A DNA stretch of 64,000 nt from Endomychus coccineus (GCA_958510875.1 OY294067.1:54386039-54450038), one strand, 5' to 3'; shown: positions 1 through 12,179, numbered from the stretch's first letter. Translations and numbers: made by a program. The notes: generated by a model from the letters alone, not told the origin.

Positions 1-1004
1 CAAATCAAGGAGATGCTGTTTTGCCTTACAGCGTCTCGTTAGAGATCTGTCTGAACCCTTGATCTCTTCAACTTATATTATGAGTGACTTACACCAGTCT
101 ATATTTTTCAAATTCAGTTCGTGTCAATATTGCAGGTGTACCTATTGCACGTATATTTACAAAATGTTATTGAAACACCTTTAATCTTAAATCGGAATGA
201 TATTTTGATGAGTAAGTTTTACATATTTTATAATTAAATTAAATGTATCTAGTATTTTGTATTATCACTATTTTAGAGAATTGGATCACCTGAGGGCACC
301 ACCCAGAGATTTCTTGGATCGCTGGGTGACACTCCTCCTGATCACCGTTTCCATTTTAACCTTTATTACCACTCCACGAAGCATGGTCATAGTAAAGGCC
401 TCAGCTCAAAGTACACAGTAAACATTCAAATAATTTCGAAATCTTTTCACCACCCTTTATAATTATCGTCGGAATTACAAATTCGAAATTAACCCGATTA
501 AACAAACGGACAGTTTTTTTTTTGATTCGGGTACTGGTGCTCCGGTGAAACCTATTACCTCAAGCAAGACTGTTTTCATCCCTTCGGTTTATGTCGTAAC
601 AAACATATTTTAAATTCCAAAATTTGAATCAAACATTAAACAATGGTAGCCCAAGATGTCAAATATAATTTTCTTACTGTTTAAATTGGCAACTTATATC
701 ATTTATCTTCGGGATTTCAAAATTTAGGGTAAATTTTCAATTACGAAAAACTTAAGCTAGATTATAGAAAACATAAAATTTATTATTAATTGTACAATTT
801 GAATTGTGCTCATTTTTAAAGATAAAAATCTATATACGAATTATAGACCATTTCACTGATATGAAATCTTGCTAAGATCTGTGAATATGTAATTATGAAA
901 GAACTAGTAACTTTTATGAATTCGAATAAAACGACAATTTGGTTCCCAAGCAGGTGAATCTACCGAAGATGCTATAGCATTTATAATGATAATGTTCAAT
1001 AATG
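1..1004. other. AT-rich stretch without a confident gene
   Basis: I see no recognisable gene or repeat. A short open stretch from 277 to about 419 is preceded by TTTTAG and followed by GTAAAC, so it could be an exon of an unknown gene. Its predicted peptide is rich in His, Tyr and Phe and I do not recognise it. Confidence 0.3.
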
Positions 1005-1690
1005 ATTCTTGACCCAGGTATGAATTATATATAAATTCTTGGAAAATAGGTCACACTAACACATATGCTTATTATTTTCGTCTTTACGTACGTTTCAGTC
1101 TCATGATCATCATCACAAGATGTATTATGCCTAAAACGGGATTTCTTAAATGTATCAGCATGAAGCGTCCTTACCTCACCAATTCCAATTTAAATTGCCC
1201 ACTTCACCGTAACGAGCAGAAATACGAATAATCAAAATTGTAATACATCAATGTTTTAAGTATATGAATATGTATCAAGAATCCACCGCTTAGCAATTTT
1301 CTTATAATATACGAACTCATGTCAAAGAAAGTCTGTGTACGACTAAATCCAAAAAATATAAGGCTCAAGTATCCACTTTCGATCCAGATGTTAAAGATTT
1401 ATGAGGTAATAGAAAAAAGTTGTCAGACCTTATTAGAAATATTGTTATTTGAGCATTCTACCTAAAATATACTTTCAACATTATAAAGACGCATGTAGAA
1501 ATTTGCAAGAGTTTTAATTAATTAAATCAGTATAAATCTGATTTCTATGATTTACAGACTAGGAGTGATGTTTTATGTGAATCATTTTCAGAATAGATCT
1601 TTTATAATAATTGGTTTACTTAGTTAAAATATTAGAATTTTTATAATCGAATTGATGGTTATAATAAAAACAGTTTTTGTTTCTTATACG
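1005..1690 (-). mobile_element. Penelope-like element remnant (3' part, class-1 family)
   Basis: This stretch aligns by eye to the PLE at 32447-33319 and to 59140-59690. Shared landmarks in order are the TTCTTGACCCAGGTATGAA end, a hammerhead-like motif, and a degraded equivalent of the GIY-YIG region near 1440-1690. No open frame survives. The minus orientation follows from the coding orientation of the 32.9-kb copy. It is a dead, 5'-truncated copy. Confidence 0.65.
1080..1121 (-). ncRNA. decayed hammerhead ribozyme motif (class 1)
   Basis: On the minus strand the GAAA, stem III (ACGTACGT) and the AAGAC half of stem I persist. The core reads GTGATGA instead of CTGATGA and stem II is mismatched, so this copy should be inactive. 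It is homologous to the intact motifs at 27097 and 32529. Confidence 0.55.
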
Positions 1691-2600
1691 CCATAAGTAT
1701 AGGGCTTGTGACCCAAAGCAGGCACACTTGATCATCCTCTGTTTATTCCTTCGAGGCTGTTCGGCTTTAGGTTAACAATCTTTATGTAATTTTTGTATTG
1801 TTGCCACAATGAGTTGTTATCTGGAGAAAAAAAAATCTTCAGCAAGTCCGTGTAATAAAATGCTTTCATTCTGGAACGATTATCTTGTCTATTCGCTCGT
1901 AAAACACTATATTGTCTTTTGATTAACATAATTAACATTCCGTGGCTGGAACTAATAAATAATTTTTCCACACGAGAGAGATATTCATGTAGGCGAAAGA
2001 AGACTTTACAACGGTCACCTCATTTCATTCATACTCAAAGCTATTTGTGATATTCAGTAAGTGTACCGTACAGTCAAGTGGATATTATTTTCATCATACA
2101 ATTGTTTTCTTGAGTGTAAGTGATACTTCGATATACCCAGGACAATATTCAAGAATCTTGGGCATCGAGTAAATAATTTGATTTGATTCAATTAATGTAA
2201 TCCAGTATTTTTATCCCAAAGAAGGAATAACTATTTAATCCGAACATTCTTCTTCGGACGAGTACCTTTTCTCCAATGAAGAAATAATATAACCTGTCAA
2301 ATACAACACTAACTTGAGTGGAGAAACTTTTTTCACTTGAAGCATAACTTAATTTACCTTAGAATCACTTGATATCCCACGCCTTCTAGTTTTCATATTT
2401 ACTCTCTAGTAATCTTTAAAGATTAGAATTGCAGCAATCGAATTAAGTCACATGATTAACTAACTTGATTGTTAAAAATTTGATTGATTGTTTTTCTGAA
2501 ATGATCTAGTTTATTTCTCACTGTAGCTTGAATCGTGATGAATGAGTTAATAAACTGAAAGAATTAACAACATGGATGCATAACATTATTAAGTACGAAA
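1691..2600. other. AT-rich stretch, nothing recognised
   Basis: No coding signature, terminal repeat or RNA gene is visible. Open frames here are short and lack family motifs. Confidence 0.4.
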
Positions 2601-2602
2601 TA

Positions 2603-2727
2603 GTCACCCTTATCCATATTGGGGACCTTTCAGCTACCAATAAGCCATCATCAACAAATTTACTCAGATAATGGCTACTTGGTAGCTGAACGGTCCTCAG
2701 TACTTTAACACTATTTTTAGTGTATAA
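2603..2727. repeat. inverted pair of class-2 hammerhead-like PLE termini
   Basis: Two copies of the same ~55-bp motif face each other. The right one (2668-2727, plus sense) contains GGCTACTTGGTAGC, then a GAA-type junction and GGTCCTCAGTACT. The left one (2603-2653) is its reverse complement with changes. The same motif occurs at 21053, 36241, 38896 and 41352, twice next to PLE coding sequence. Confidence 0.6.
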
Positions 2728-2807
2728 GGCTCCAGACTCATTTCCATGGATCACGTTGTGTGAACAATCGCAGTATAACAGAACCGGGAGACCCCATAGC
2801 TTAGAAA

Positions 2808-4285
2808 AGAGCGCCAAAGGAAAATTGGGCTCTGGCTGCGAGTATCATTAACAAATCTAAAATCAAATGGGCATTAATGTCATTTCAACCATATAAGTCG
2901 CCAGGAACAGGGATACTGTCAGATTTAATGCAGCAAGCAATGGATATTCTTGCCTGCATCCTGTGTGAAATGCTGAGAGCAAGCTTGGCACCGAGCTACA
3001 TACCGGGAGAATGGAGGGCGGCAAAGTAGGTATTTATACCAAAGCCAGGGCGAGAGTATTACGCCCAGCCAAAATCTTTCCGTCCGATTAGTCTAATATC
3101 GTTTTTCCTGAAAACTCCAGAGGAACTGATCGACAGGCAGGCCAAGGAGGGAACTCTTATGAGAAATCCCCTACATCGTAACCAGTATAATGCCTACCAA
3201 ACCAGGAAATCCTGCGAAATTGCGATATTTGAGCTAATACAGAAAGCAGAGAAATCGCTGGAGTGCGAAGAAATTGCTCTAGCGAGCTTTCTGGACATAG
3301 AGGGAGTTTTTGATAACACCTCTTTCGAAACAATTGCTCGAGCTACGCGAGAGCGAGGGATGGAGAGTCTGTTGTGCAGATGGATCCACAACATGCTCCG
3401 ATGCACGACAGTCATAGGAACTCTCAATGAGGTTGATAAGGAGGTGCAGGTCGCCGGTTACCTCTACTGTGAAATCTGGTGGCGGACGACCTTCTAATAC
3501 TCCTTGAGAGTAAAGGATTCTGCGTAATCGGATGATATCGTCATTATAGTACAAGGGAAGTTAGGTACCACAACAGGATCTTTGATGCAGGAAACACTGA
3601 ACACTGTGGAAAAATGATACAAAAAAGAAGGACCCAAAGTGAATCCTTCAAAAATAACCATTGTATCCTTCACGAAGAGGAAGGACATTGGAAATAAACA
3701 AGACTTAGTTTTGTATGGGGAAAACATACAGCTGACGGACGCGGTGAAGTACCTTGGGGTAAGACTAGATATAAGGCTGACCTTTGGAGAGCATCTGGAG
3801 AAAACCACTAATAAAACGATAAGGGCCCTATGAACCTGTCGTCGTACAGTCGGAAGAAAATGCGGACTCACACCACGGATGGTGCACTAGATGTACACCA
3901 CCATAGTGAGACCCATTGTAACATACGTCGCAATCGTGTGGTGGCCAAAAACAAAAACGAAAGTATCCCAGCATTCGCTGAACACAGCCCAGAGGTCGGC
4001 CTGCTTAGGAATAATAGGTGCAATGTCGACCACCCAACGGCTACGATGGGAAGGCTGTTGGGGTTGGAGCCAAGGCACCTCGCCGTTCAGGCAGAACCCA
4101 AAAAGGAGCATATCACTTCGATATTATTGGACAAGGAAAGGATCACCAAAAGGGCCGAAGCATTTTTGGATTGCTTGGATCACCTGGGCCATGAGATCCG
4201 ACAGGATCAAGGTTCACAGCGCTTTCGTACTATTCACGATTCAAACCTTGAATGGGCGAGAGAATGCTGAAGGGCAATTCTTATG
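2808..4285 (+). mobile_element. non-LTR retrotransposon ORF2 remnant (I/Loa-type reverse transcriptase)
   Basis: In shifting plus frames the sequence encodes a non-LTR reverse transcriptase. Segments in order are a KSPGTGI fingers motif (~2890), FIPKPGREYY (~3040), FRPISLISFFLKT (~3080), NQYNAYQTRKSCE (~3180), the palm segment FLDIEGVFDNTSF (~3290; usually AFDNT), a degraded YADD site reading DDIVIIVQGK (~3535), YLGVRLD (~3750) and WMYTTIVRPIVTYV (~3890). The C-terminal RNase H part is missing or unrecognisable. At least three frameshifts separate the segments. Flanking elements are unrelated and this copy is inactive. The clade assignment (I/Loa/R1 group) is inferred from motif wording. Confidence 0.8.
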
Positions 4286-4290
4286 AGTAG

Positions 4291-4314
4291 GTGAGTAAGT
4301 AAGTAAGTAAGTAA
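4291..4314. repeat. (GTAA)n microsatellite
   Basis: About six tandem GTAA units. On the minus strand it reads (TTAC)n and probably forms the 3' tail of the Jockey-type fragment. Confidence 0.8.
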
Positions 4315-4998
4315 ATTTATTAGTTCATATATATATATACAATTACAATACAAGTAAAACATAAAATGCTCATATAAGTATACACATCAAATGCCCGTTC
4401 GGGCGTAGAACAACGTCAAACAATCAATAACACCGACATACAATTATTCATGAATACTAGTACATTATTACACTGTTACGAATAAAATATTCCAGAATAT
4501 CGTCAGATAGTTTGAATTAAAAGTAGTTCACCGTTGAAATAATTCTGTAGTGAATAGAAAGAAGGCTTTTAAAATAAAAAATGTTTTCAATATTTCTTTT
4601 GGTAGGCATCTACTTATAGGTAGTATTTTTATAAATTTTAGTTATTATGTATTTTACGTTCTTTTGCAACTACAGATATCTTTCATATCTAGTATCCATG
4701 ATCGTCATCATGTTCTTTAAACAAACGTTTATTATCAATCACAAACTTAACCGAATCTAAAATTAGGACGAGACTGTTTAAGGTGAGTATTTTTGATGCA
4801 CAAAATGTTGTCAAGTTTCATTAGAATTGGCTCAGAATATCAGTCCATATCTCAATCTGGATTGAACATGCGCATGGTAAGCTGTTAAAGCTGTTTTGTA
4901 ATCAATTTGATTTGATATCACTTTCAGACCAAAAACATATCGAGTGATATTTTGTGCCAATTCACTGACATGACGTGTCCCATCTAATCGACAGTCTA

Positions 4999-5933
4999 TA
5001 CAGGGTGAGTCAGTTTTTTGTAGACAAACAGGAGATGGAACAAGTGTTTTTAAGAAGAAAAGCTCCTTCCTATACACATATGTCGTAGAAGGCTTCGTTT
5101 TCGAGATACAGGGTGTTGAAATTGAAAAAAAAAATTCGTTTTTTGCGAATATCTCCGGAACCGTTTATTGTACGGAAAACAGCTTTTGCAAGCATTTTCT
5201 ACTCATAGTAAGCTATGTTCTGTGTTATAAAAATTTTTCTTTTACTCACGATTGGTGAAGATTTTGAAGGGGTAGTGGGTGTTTTTCTCCCCAACTTCTA
5301 CGCCACTGAAAAAAGTATGGTTTTGAGACCATTTCAACCGCCAATGTTTTCTACACAAAAAAGGTATTCTTGGTCATAAGCTCTGAAGTTGATCGTTTTC
5401 GAGAAAAATTGACTTTTATGTTGAAAAACATGGTCAATTTGTTGGTTTTGTTACTTGTTCTAACGTTTGAATAAATTTTGTTCAATTAGTAAGAATTGAC
5501 CATGTTTTTCAACATAAAAGTCAATTTTTCTCAAAAACGGTCAACTTTAGGGCTTATGACCAGTACTTTTCTTATGTAGAAAACATTGGCGGTTCAAATG
5601 GTTGTCTCAAAACCGTACTTTTTCCAGGGGTGTAGAAGTCGGGGAGAAAAACACCCACTACCCCTTCAAAATCTTCACCAATTATAAGTAAAAAAAAAAT
5701 TTTTATGACACAGAACATAGCTTACTATGAGTAGAAAATGCTTGCAAAAGCTGTTTTCTGTACAATGAACGGTTCCGGAGATATTCGCAAAAAACAAAAA
5801 ATTTTTATCAACTTCAACCCTGTATCTCAAAAACTAAGCGTCTGTGCATATATGTTATTGGGCATTTTTGTCTCAAAATCAAATTTTCTATCGACTGTGG
5901 AAGTTCTGCTACTAAAACCTGGGACACCCTGTA
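4999..5933. mobile_element. fold-back MITE with ~440-bp inverted arms
   Basis: The element is an almost complete palindrome. The left arm (4999-5440) and right arm (5487-5933) are imperfect reverse complements around a short spacer. Ends read TACAGGGTG and CACCCTGTA and are flanked by TA duplications (4997-4998, 5934-5935), as for Tc1/mariner-type insertion. It has no coding capacity. The end sequence matches the start of the transposase-bearing element at 21720, which suggests a shared transposase family. It disrupts a reverse transcriptase frame. Confidence 0.85.
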
Positions 5934-6319
5934 TAATTCCCAGAAATCGTACACTATCAAGACAATGCAGTGTCTGACTGTTATGAGTAACTACTATTTT
6001 ATCATTATTTGTCTGAAAATTGAAATATAGCAGTTGAGTTTTTTCAATATTCAGGACTTAATTATTATTCCTGCACCATGTTAAGACTTTCTCTAGACAA
6101 TCAGATATTGTAAGTCTCAGATCTTGTGTCATTGGCTCACTGAAAATCACAGAAGTGTCATCTACGAATTGAATCAATATTTGTTATACTTCTGCTGGTA
6201 GGTCATTTATGTATAGTAGGAATAGCACTGGTCCTAATATGGAGCCCTGTGGTACACCACGTTTTATGAACTGATATATGATACCAGGGGATTCCCTATA
6301 GCTTACCGAAGGCACCAAG

Positions 6320-7238
6320 AACGAAAAAAGTAGAGGTGCTGGAATAGTCGAAACAAAGGACAAGGAGAAAGGATTCCCTTACATCTAGGGACACTTGCGA
6401 CAGAATTCCAAAATTTTAGCAAATATAACATGTGTTCAAGTTCGAGGGAGAGAGCCTATGAGAATAGACAAAGCACAATCATAGTGAGCAGTGCTTAAGG
6501 CACTGGAATCATACACCACCACCTCACGTTGTGTACTCGATTGTGTAAAGCAAGTAACGGCACTAGTAAATAATCCCAATAGAGTGACACTTGTATGGGA
6601 GTCTGAAACTGCCGTTGTACTCGCTAAAGCGGGGGCGAAATAACCCCTGATTGGACTAGAGGGAAATCTGAATTCCAAAGATGGCTCGAAGCAGAGCACT
6701 GTGTTTACTAGAGGGAACTCCCCCGTATGTATTCCAAGCGACTGATGGGAGGTCTCCAGCAGCAACGAGTGAAAATCTACTAACGTTCAGCAGACAAGAA
6801 ATACGGAATCTTGTTGCATTCCTGACTATACACGAGCCATGCAACAAATATCTCAGCACGATGGGTTTGGTAGATCAGCCCACATACAGGGGTTGCGGCT
6901 TAGGAGGAAAGATACTCATGCATGCTCTGTGTCAGTGCACGGCATACGCGGTTGGTCGTCGGATATACATTGGGGACAATGAAACTACACCCGAGGAAAT
7001 CAGAAGCATGCCCTACATCAGGCTACTGAATTTCATAGAATACACCGAAATGATGAGGAGATAGCAATATGTGAGGGCACAATAGGATACAAATGACCGC
7101 AGTGCAATGGGACTCCCTCTGGGAAGGAAAACTAACCTCACGGGGGAGAGGTTTTAGTAGGCAAGAATCCGGCACACCCGGGGACACGGGCCCATGAGAC
7201 GTTTATGCAAGATTTCCTCTCCTCTTTGCAAAAAAAAA
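6320..7238 (+). mobile_element. non-LTR retrotransposon 3' end (RNase H and C-terminal tail)
   Basis: Plus-strand remnant of an I/Loa-type ORF2. RNase H traces include VLDCVKQVTALVNNPNRVTL (~6530) and ETAVVLAKAGAK (~6605), corresponding to the usual NEKADELAKAGA segment. A cleaner frame at 6681-7064 carries MGLVDQPTYRGCG and a Cys/His segment (HALCQC), the zinc-knuckle-like tail of these proteins, ending RLLNFIEYTEMMRR and a stop. A 3' UTR of about 165 bp ends in an A10 run at 7229-7238, a likely poly(A) tail. Stops and frameshifts interrupt the upstream part. Confidence 0.75.
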
Positions 7239-7239
7239 A

Positions 7240-7725
7240 CGGGTGATTGTCTTGCACTTAATAATGAATGAGTTAGTTTAAGAGTTAGAAGAGTCGAATG
7301 GAAGTATTAATCATACCAACGAAGAAAATGCGATCAGAAGGTGGTAACTGTAAATAACAATACTCTCTCTCGTAATTGGGTATTTCCAATACGAAGGCGT
7401 TTCGTTAGACTTAAAGATGAAAAATAGTCATTTTATACTCCACTCAACGATATCCGCTTTTATTCATCTAAGCGACCTAATTTCAAAGTTCTTTGTAATA
7501 GGTTAGATTCATTCTTCACATGTTTCAAGAAGTACTACTCACTCATGACAGAATGAAGAACATGGTAATCTAAATCCTATTAGTTGAATGGAATGAGCGT
7601 CGAATATTGACACAAATTCTCGCAATAAGAAAAAACGGCTCCCAACCATGTGCCCAATTTCGTGATAACTGGTTGAGGTGGGTTCTCTTTATAGAACTGA
7701 AACTTTATAGGCGCTTTAAGGAAGA
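7240..7725. other. intergenic stretch, nothing recognised
   Basis: No convincing gene or repeat is seen. The right end may still contain eroded sequence of the adjacent hAT element. Confidence 0.35.
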
Positions 7726-7726
7726 T

Positions 7727-8385
7727 TTTTTTCATGTTGGAAACCATTTACAATTTACAATAGGAAAATGTCTCCTAATCTCTTCAGCAACCGTATTTGG
7801 AGCACGAGCAAAATATGTGACATGTATCAAGTTCGGATAAGAGATTTTCAAATTTTCGTCCTGTCTTTTCCATGTACGGTGCAGCATTTGACAAGATGAG
7901 AAAAAATCACCTTCTGGAACAGGCTTAGGAAGGAAAAATGTTTCCTTTTGAACAAATCTCGCCATCGTCAGTGCATTTGTTTTTTCTAACTCTCTAGAAG
8001 CAATTAGGTGAAATTATGACTGAATCTTATCGCTAAGAGCACCAATCAATAAATGAGCAATATAACGTCCTCTTGAATCGGTGATTTCATCAATACATAT
8101 GTAAAAACGTTTGTTCCGAATTTTAGCTTCAATTTCCTCAATTACCTCCGAACTTATGTCGTTTCTTCGTGGTGTTGTTTCACTTGGGAGATTGAATTTG
8201 CAATACTTCTCTCCAGAAGTTCTCCAAAAGGAGTGAAATTTTGATTACTTAGCTTTGACGTCATCATTGCATGACATAGATCTCGGTTAAAGATGTCTTG
8301 TTCGCTTAGCTTTTTGGACATTGGTTGGAAAAATTGCGTTAATGTGGGTGACACGTCCCCAGATTTCATCTTACCCAATCTTGCA
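7727..8385 (-). mobile_element. hAT-type transposase remnant
   Basis: Three minus-strand segments in different frames match the order of a common insect hAT-like transposase. These are FNRDLCHAMMTSKLSNQNF (8378-8154), then FYICIDEITDSRGRYIAHLL (~8120-8050), which covers the first catalytic Asp region (usually SIDETTD), then YPNLIHVTYFARAPNTVAEE (~7820). The middle and the C-terminal dimerisation domain are absent. No terminal repeats were located. Family placement is from recognised wording, not a search. Confidence 0.65.
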
Positions 8386-9753
8386 ATAGTTAGTTTTCAC
8401 ATGTCTAATTGGAATTTTTTAACGCATGGTATCTGCAATGAAAAAAAAAACAAAAATTGGTATGTCAGATTGAAAAGCAATAATGTCAATACTTACATCT
8501 AAGTATCCCTAATGAATAAGTCCAAAATATCAAACGAAAGCGGAGTTTCCAAATGGTGCGAAATCGGTCGATATTTCTGTTATTTTTCAGGCAAAACTGT
8601 AACATCCTGTACATTTCTCTGAATTTTCATTATGTATGTCTCTCAAGAAAAAGGAACATACATCCCCAAATAGTTCAAGAATATAAATACATAACGTTTG
8701 CTTATTATTAAAAAAATTATTGGTATAAAAGCAAAGTAACTATTCCCATTTAATAGTCCAGTTGTAGGAGAAGAAAACATTTTTTTCCCTCCATTTGAGA
8801 TCTGAGGGTCGATTTATATACATATTGGGGAGCCAAAAAACGCCGACACACTTTGAGGGGGGACTGGGTTCCCCCCTTCCTCCCAGTTATGAAAAACTGT
8901 TTTGATAATCAGTTTTTCGGAACTAGGTTTTATAGATGACGTCGGATCGAAAAAAGTTTAGGATAAAAGTTATAGGTATTAATAACCCTATACCAATTGC
9001 GCATGCGCAAAGAGTATTTTACGAGCCCTAGGGCCCAAAACGAGTCCCAAATTTAAAATTTTTTTCCTCACCCGCATTATGAGATAGAATAATGAAACTT
9101 ATGAGAAAAGTTGTCCATTACTGAGCCTGATTCACGTTTTTTTTTTTGATAAAACAAATCAACAGTTTCCGCTAAAAGTGAGGTTAGGTGGCAACTACAA
9201 AACCTTGAATATCTCTGCGAGTACAAGGCTTAGAGGGTCGTACTTCGGCTCAAATTATTTGTAATAAAAAGACCTACTTTGGGTTATATTGATTAGTCAC
9301 TTGAAACCACTTTGTGACCAGTTTTTGGCCATTTTAATTTTTTGGATTATTTTATAACTCGATTTTCTCGGAAGCTATAGCAGTTATTGTAATGAATTTT
9401 TCTCCATAAGAATACGTTTTTTTCTACCTACAATTTGAGCCTAAGCACGTTGAAATGGGTTTGATAGATTTTGAGCTATGCGATATTTTTGTTTTCGCAC
9501 ATAACCTCAAAAATTCAGAGCCAATCGACACAAACCCTGGTGCATTTTAAAGAAGACACTTTTTTGAGTCGGAGGTTAAAATCTCGAATTATGAGACAGC
9601 ATTTTAGATGGATGACTTTAAAACTCAAATTTTACTCGCGCAAGTTCGCGCATGTACTAAGAGTTCATATTATATACAACGCGCGGCGTCAAATTTCTTT
9701 CTCGCCATGTTCGTTTCTATTACTTGATTATATGATAAATGTTGCATATAAGA

Positions 9754-9790
9754 TAATAATGATGATAATAATAATAATAATAATAATAAT
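9754..9790. repeat. (AAT)n microsatellite
   Basis: About ten AAT units with one interruption, at the left border of the fold-back centre. Confidence 0.85.
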
Positions 9791-10009
9791 TATTGATCAT
9801 TAACATTAAAATTAATCTTAAAATTTTTGTATAATATTATGTATATATAGCATTAAATTTATTGCCTTCATACACGTTTTCAGCGGTTGTGATAGTACCT
9901 CTTTTTTTTTAGACATTGTCAAATCAGCGTGTAATCTAGCAGCTCTTCCCCAACCGACGATGCTGCTCAAAAGCATATTTTCCTAGTCCATTACCAGTAG
10001 CACATTTGG

Positions 10010-10354
10010 TTGAGTAATACTGAGAATGACCCATTAAAATGGGGGTGGAAACGCACACTCAATAGCTTATTTCCTATTTTAAATACCAAAGAGGTCATTC
10101 CACTGTCATTACTAAAAATAATTTCCTGTAAATGTAAAAAATCATGTAGTGGTAGATGCTCTTGTAAAAAATTAGAATTAAAATGCACTGTCTTATTTCG
10201 TACTTGTGCAGGAAAAACTTGTTCAAATGTAGAAGAGCCACAAGTAACTTTGTTAGATGAAACTGTTGATCTTGAGGAAGAAACAGATATAATTGTAACT
10301 AATATTGACTCAGAAATTGATGTTAATTACGACCATATAATTAAAAGAAATTAG
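10010..10354 (+). pseudogene. C-terminal remnant of a TE-associated cysteine-rich (CXC-type) protein
   Basis: About 113 residues are open, ending in a stop at 10354. They contain DPLKWGWKR, then a cluster of cysteines in SCKCKKSCSGRCSCKK, LKCTVLFRTC and GKTCSN, and an acidic tail. The spacing resembles the CXC/tesmin-like Cys-rich fold. I recognise the WGW-then-Cys-cluster layout from repetitive proteins of unknown element class in arthropod genomes. The first codon is TTG and a stop sits four codons upstream, so the N-terminal part is lost. It lies exactly between the arms of the giant palindrome. A second copy lies at 46216-46690 on the minus strand. Confidence 0.6.
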
Positions 10355-11307
10355 AACGCCGCGCGTTGTATATATGATCTCTTAGTACATGCGCGAACTT
10401 GCGCGAGTAAAATTTGAGTTTTAAAGTCCAAAAAAACCATCTAAAATGCTGTCTCATAATTCGAGATTTTAACGTTCGACTCAAAAAAGTGTCTTCTTTA
10501 AAATGCACCAGGTTTTGTGTCGATTGGTTCTGAATTTTTGAGGTTATGTGCGAAAACAAAAATATCGGATAGCTCAAAATCTATCCAAACGATTTTAACG
10601 TGCTTGGGCTCAAATTGTAAGTGAAAAAAAATGTATTCTTATGAAGAACGATTCATTTCAATAACTGTTACAGCTTCCGACAAAATCGAATTATGAAATG
10701 GCCAAAAAAATTTAAATGACCAAAAACTGGTCATAAGCTGGTTACAAGTGACTAATCGATACAACCGAAGGTAGGACTTTTTATTACAAACAATTTGAGC
10801 CTAAGTACGATCTTCTAGGCCTTGTACTTGCAGAGATATTCAAGGTTTTGTAGTTGCCACCTAACCTCACTTTTAGCAAAAACGGTCAATTTGTTTTTTC
10901 CAAAAAAAAACAACATGAATGCAGCCCAGTTATGGGAAACTTTTCTCATAGGTTTCATTATTATATCATATGATGCGGGGGAGAAAAAAAATGTCAAAGT
11001 TTTGACTCGTTTTGGGCCTTAGGGCTTGTAAAACACTCTTTGCGCATGCGCAATTGGTGTAAGGTTATTCATTTTGATAATACCTATAACTTTTATCTTC
11101 AACTTTTTTCGATCCGACGTCATCTATAAAACCTAGTTTCGAAAAACTGATTATCAAAACAGTTTTTCATAACTGAGGGGGAGGGGGGAACCCAGCCCCA
11201 CCTCAAAACGTGTGGGTCTTCTTTGGCTCCCCAATATGTATATAAATCGACACTCAGATTGTAAATGGCGGGAAAAAAATATTTTTCTCCTCCTACAACT
11301 GGACTAT

Positions 11308-12179
11308 AATCGTAATTTCCATAAATTCACGTCTTCTACTATCGATTTTTTTCTAAATATGGAATTCTTAATCAGAAGTGCTTATGTTGCTATCAAACTG
11401 ATATCTTTGATCTTCTGTATTTTCTTGCAATGAACTGATTAGTAGTGTAATTGAATAAATGAAATAACATATCTCATCGGAAACAATATTTATGTTCAAG
11501 TGAACAAATTTCTATTTTCCCGTCAAGGAAAAGTTTGTTCCAGTCTACTTATTGCTCGCAATTATTAATACTTTATTCGAATCCCTGTCTTCACTTGATT
11601 TTTTCTACTCATATTTCATTGCTACGATCATTAACCTATTCGGAAATTCTGTAAATCTTAAGGAAGCTGTAAGGTGTGATAAATCATAGTTGAGTGTGAA
11701 ATGCCAGCAATAAATGGGTTTGCCTGAAGCATAAATAAATAAAAAATAAACTATTATTCAATGAATAAGAATTTCATAGTTCACGTAAATGTAATGAGTG
11801 AAATCGTGGAATATCTTGATCTTAAAGTTAGAAACACTTATCAGAAAGCTTATATTGTTCTGAAATTGATATTACTATGATTGGTAGATATTGAGAATGA
11901 AAGGTAAGTACAACTCCTATATTTCCTATTTCTCTCTTTGAAAACGTATTTTAATTTTAACTTTTCAATTGTGTTATTTCAATTATCGGAAGCACATTCT
12001 TCCAACCGCAGACGCGTAAAAATAACATTTTTGATCCCATGTGAGTAAATGAAAATAACTTCAATTGGTATAAATATTTACTGTGAAATTATTCTAATTG
12101 TAAAATTAAATTTAGATTATAATTCCGTATCGTGATGATCTAGACTTCATATAATGTATTTTTCTCCAAATGACATTAA
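11308..12179. other. AT-rich stretch, nothing recognised
   Basis: No gene, repeat or RNA signature is seen between the giant palindrome and the Crypton element. Confidence 0.4.

Larger units (their letters stand above)
4291..6305 (-). mobile_element. Jockey-type non-LTR retrotransposon fragment, split by a fold-back MITE
   Basis: Read on the minus strand, 6305 to 5936 encodes [20 protein letters not shown] and then QFVDDTSVIF, the catalytic FVDD site (~6150). It runs to ...VRFLGI at the MITE border. After the MITE (4999-5933) the frame resumes at ~4997 with IDCRLDGTRHVSELAQ and then TALTAYHAHVQSRLRYGLIF, the usual C-terminal part of Jockey-like reverse transcriptases. Stops follow. The 3' end is marked by a (TTAC)n run at 4291-4314. 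The frame is continuous across the MITE once the TA duplication is discounted. RNase H is not seen. Confidence 0.8.
8753..11307. mobile_element. giant fold-back element, ~940-bp inverted arms
   Basis: The left arm (8753 to ~9690) and right arm (~10355 to 11307) are reverse complements with scattered differences. Shared landmarks include ATAGTCCAGTTGTAGGAG at the outer ends, GGGGAGCC with CATATTG, GACGTC with GGATCGAAAAA, CAATTGCGCATGCGCAA, and ACAACGCGCGGCGT at the inner ends. The ~660-bp centre holds an (AAT)n run and a cysteine-rich protein remnant (10010-10354). No transposase is present. Outer flanks (AATAGTCC and GGACTATAA) are compatible with a TA-type duplication, but this is not certain. 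Confidence 0.85.

Noticed and set aside
6656..6859. Minus-strand open frames opposite the non-LTR tail
   Set aside because: The plus strand carries the recognisable RNase H and tail motifs; the minus frames are shadows.
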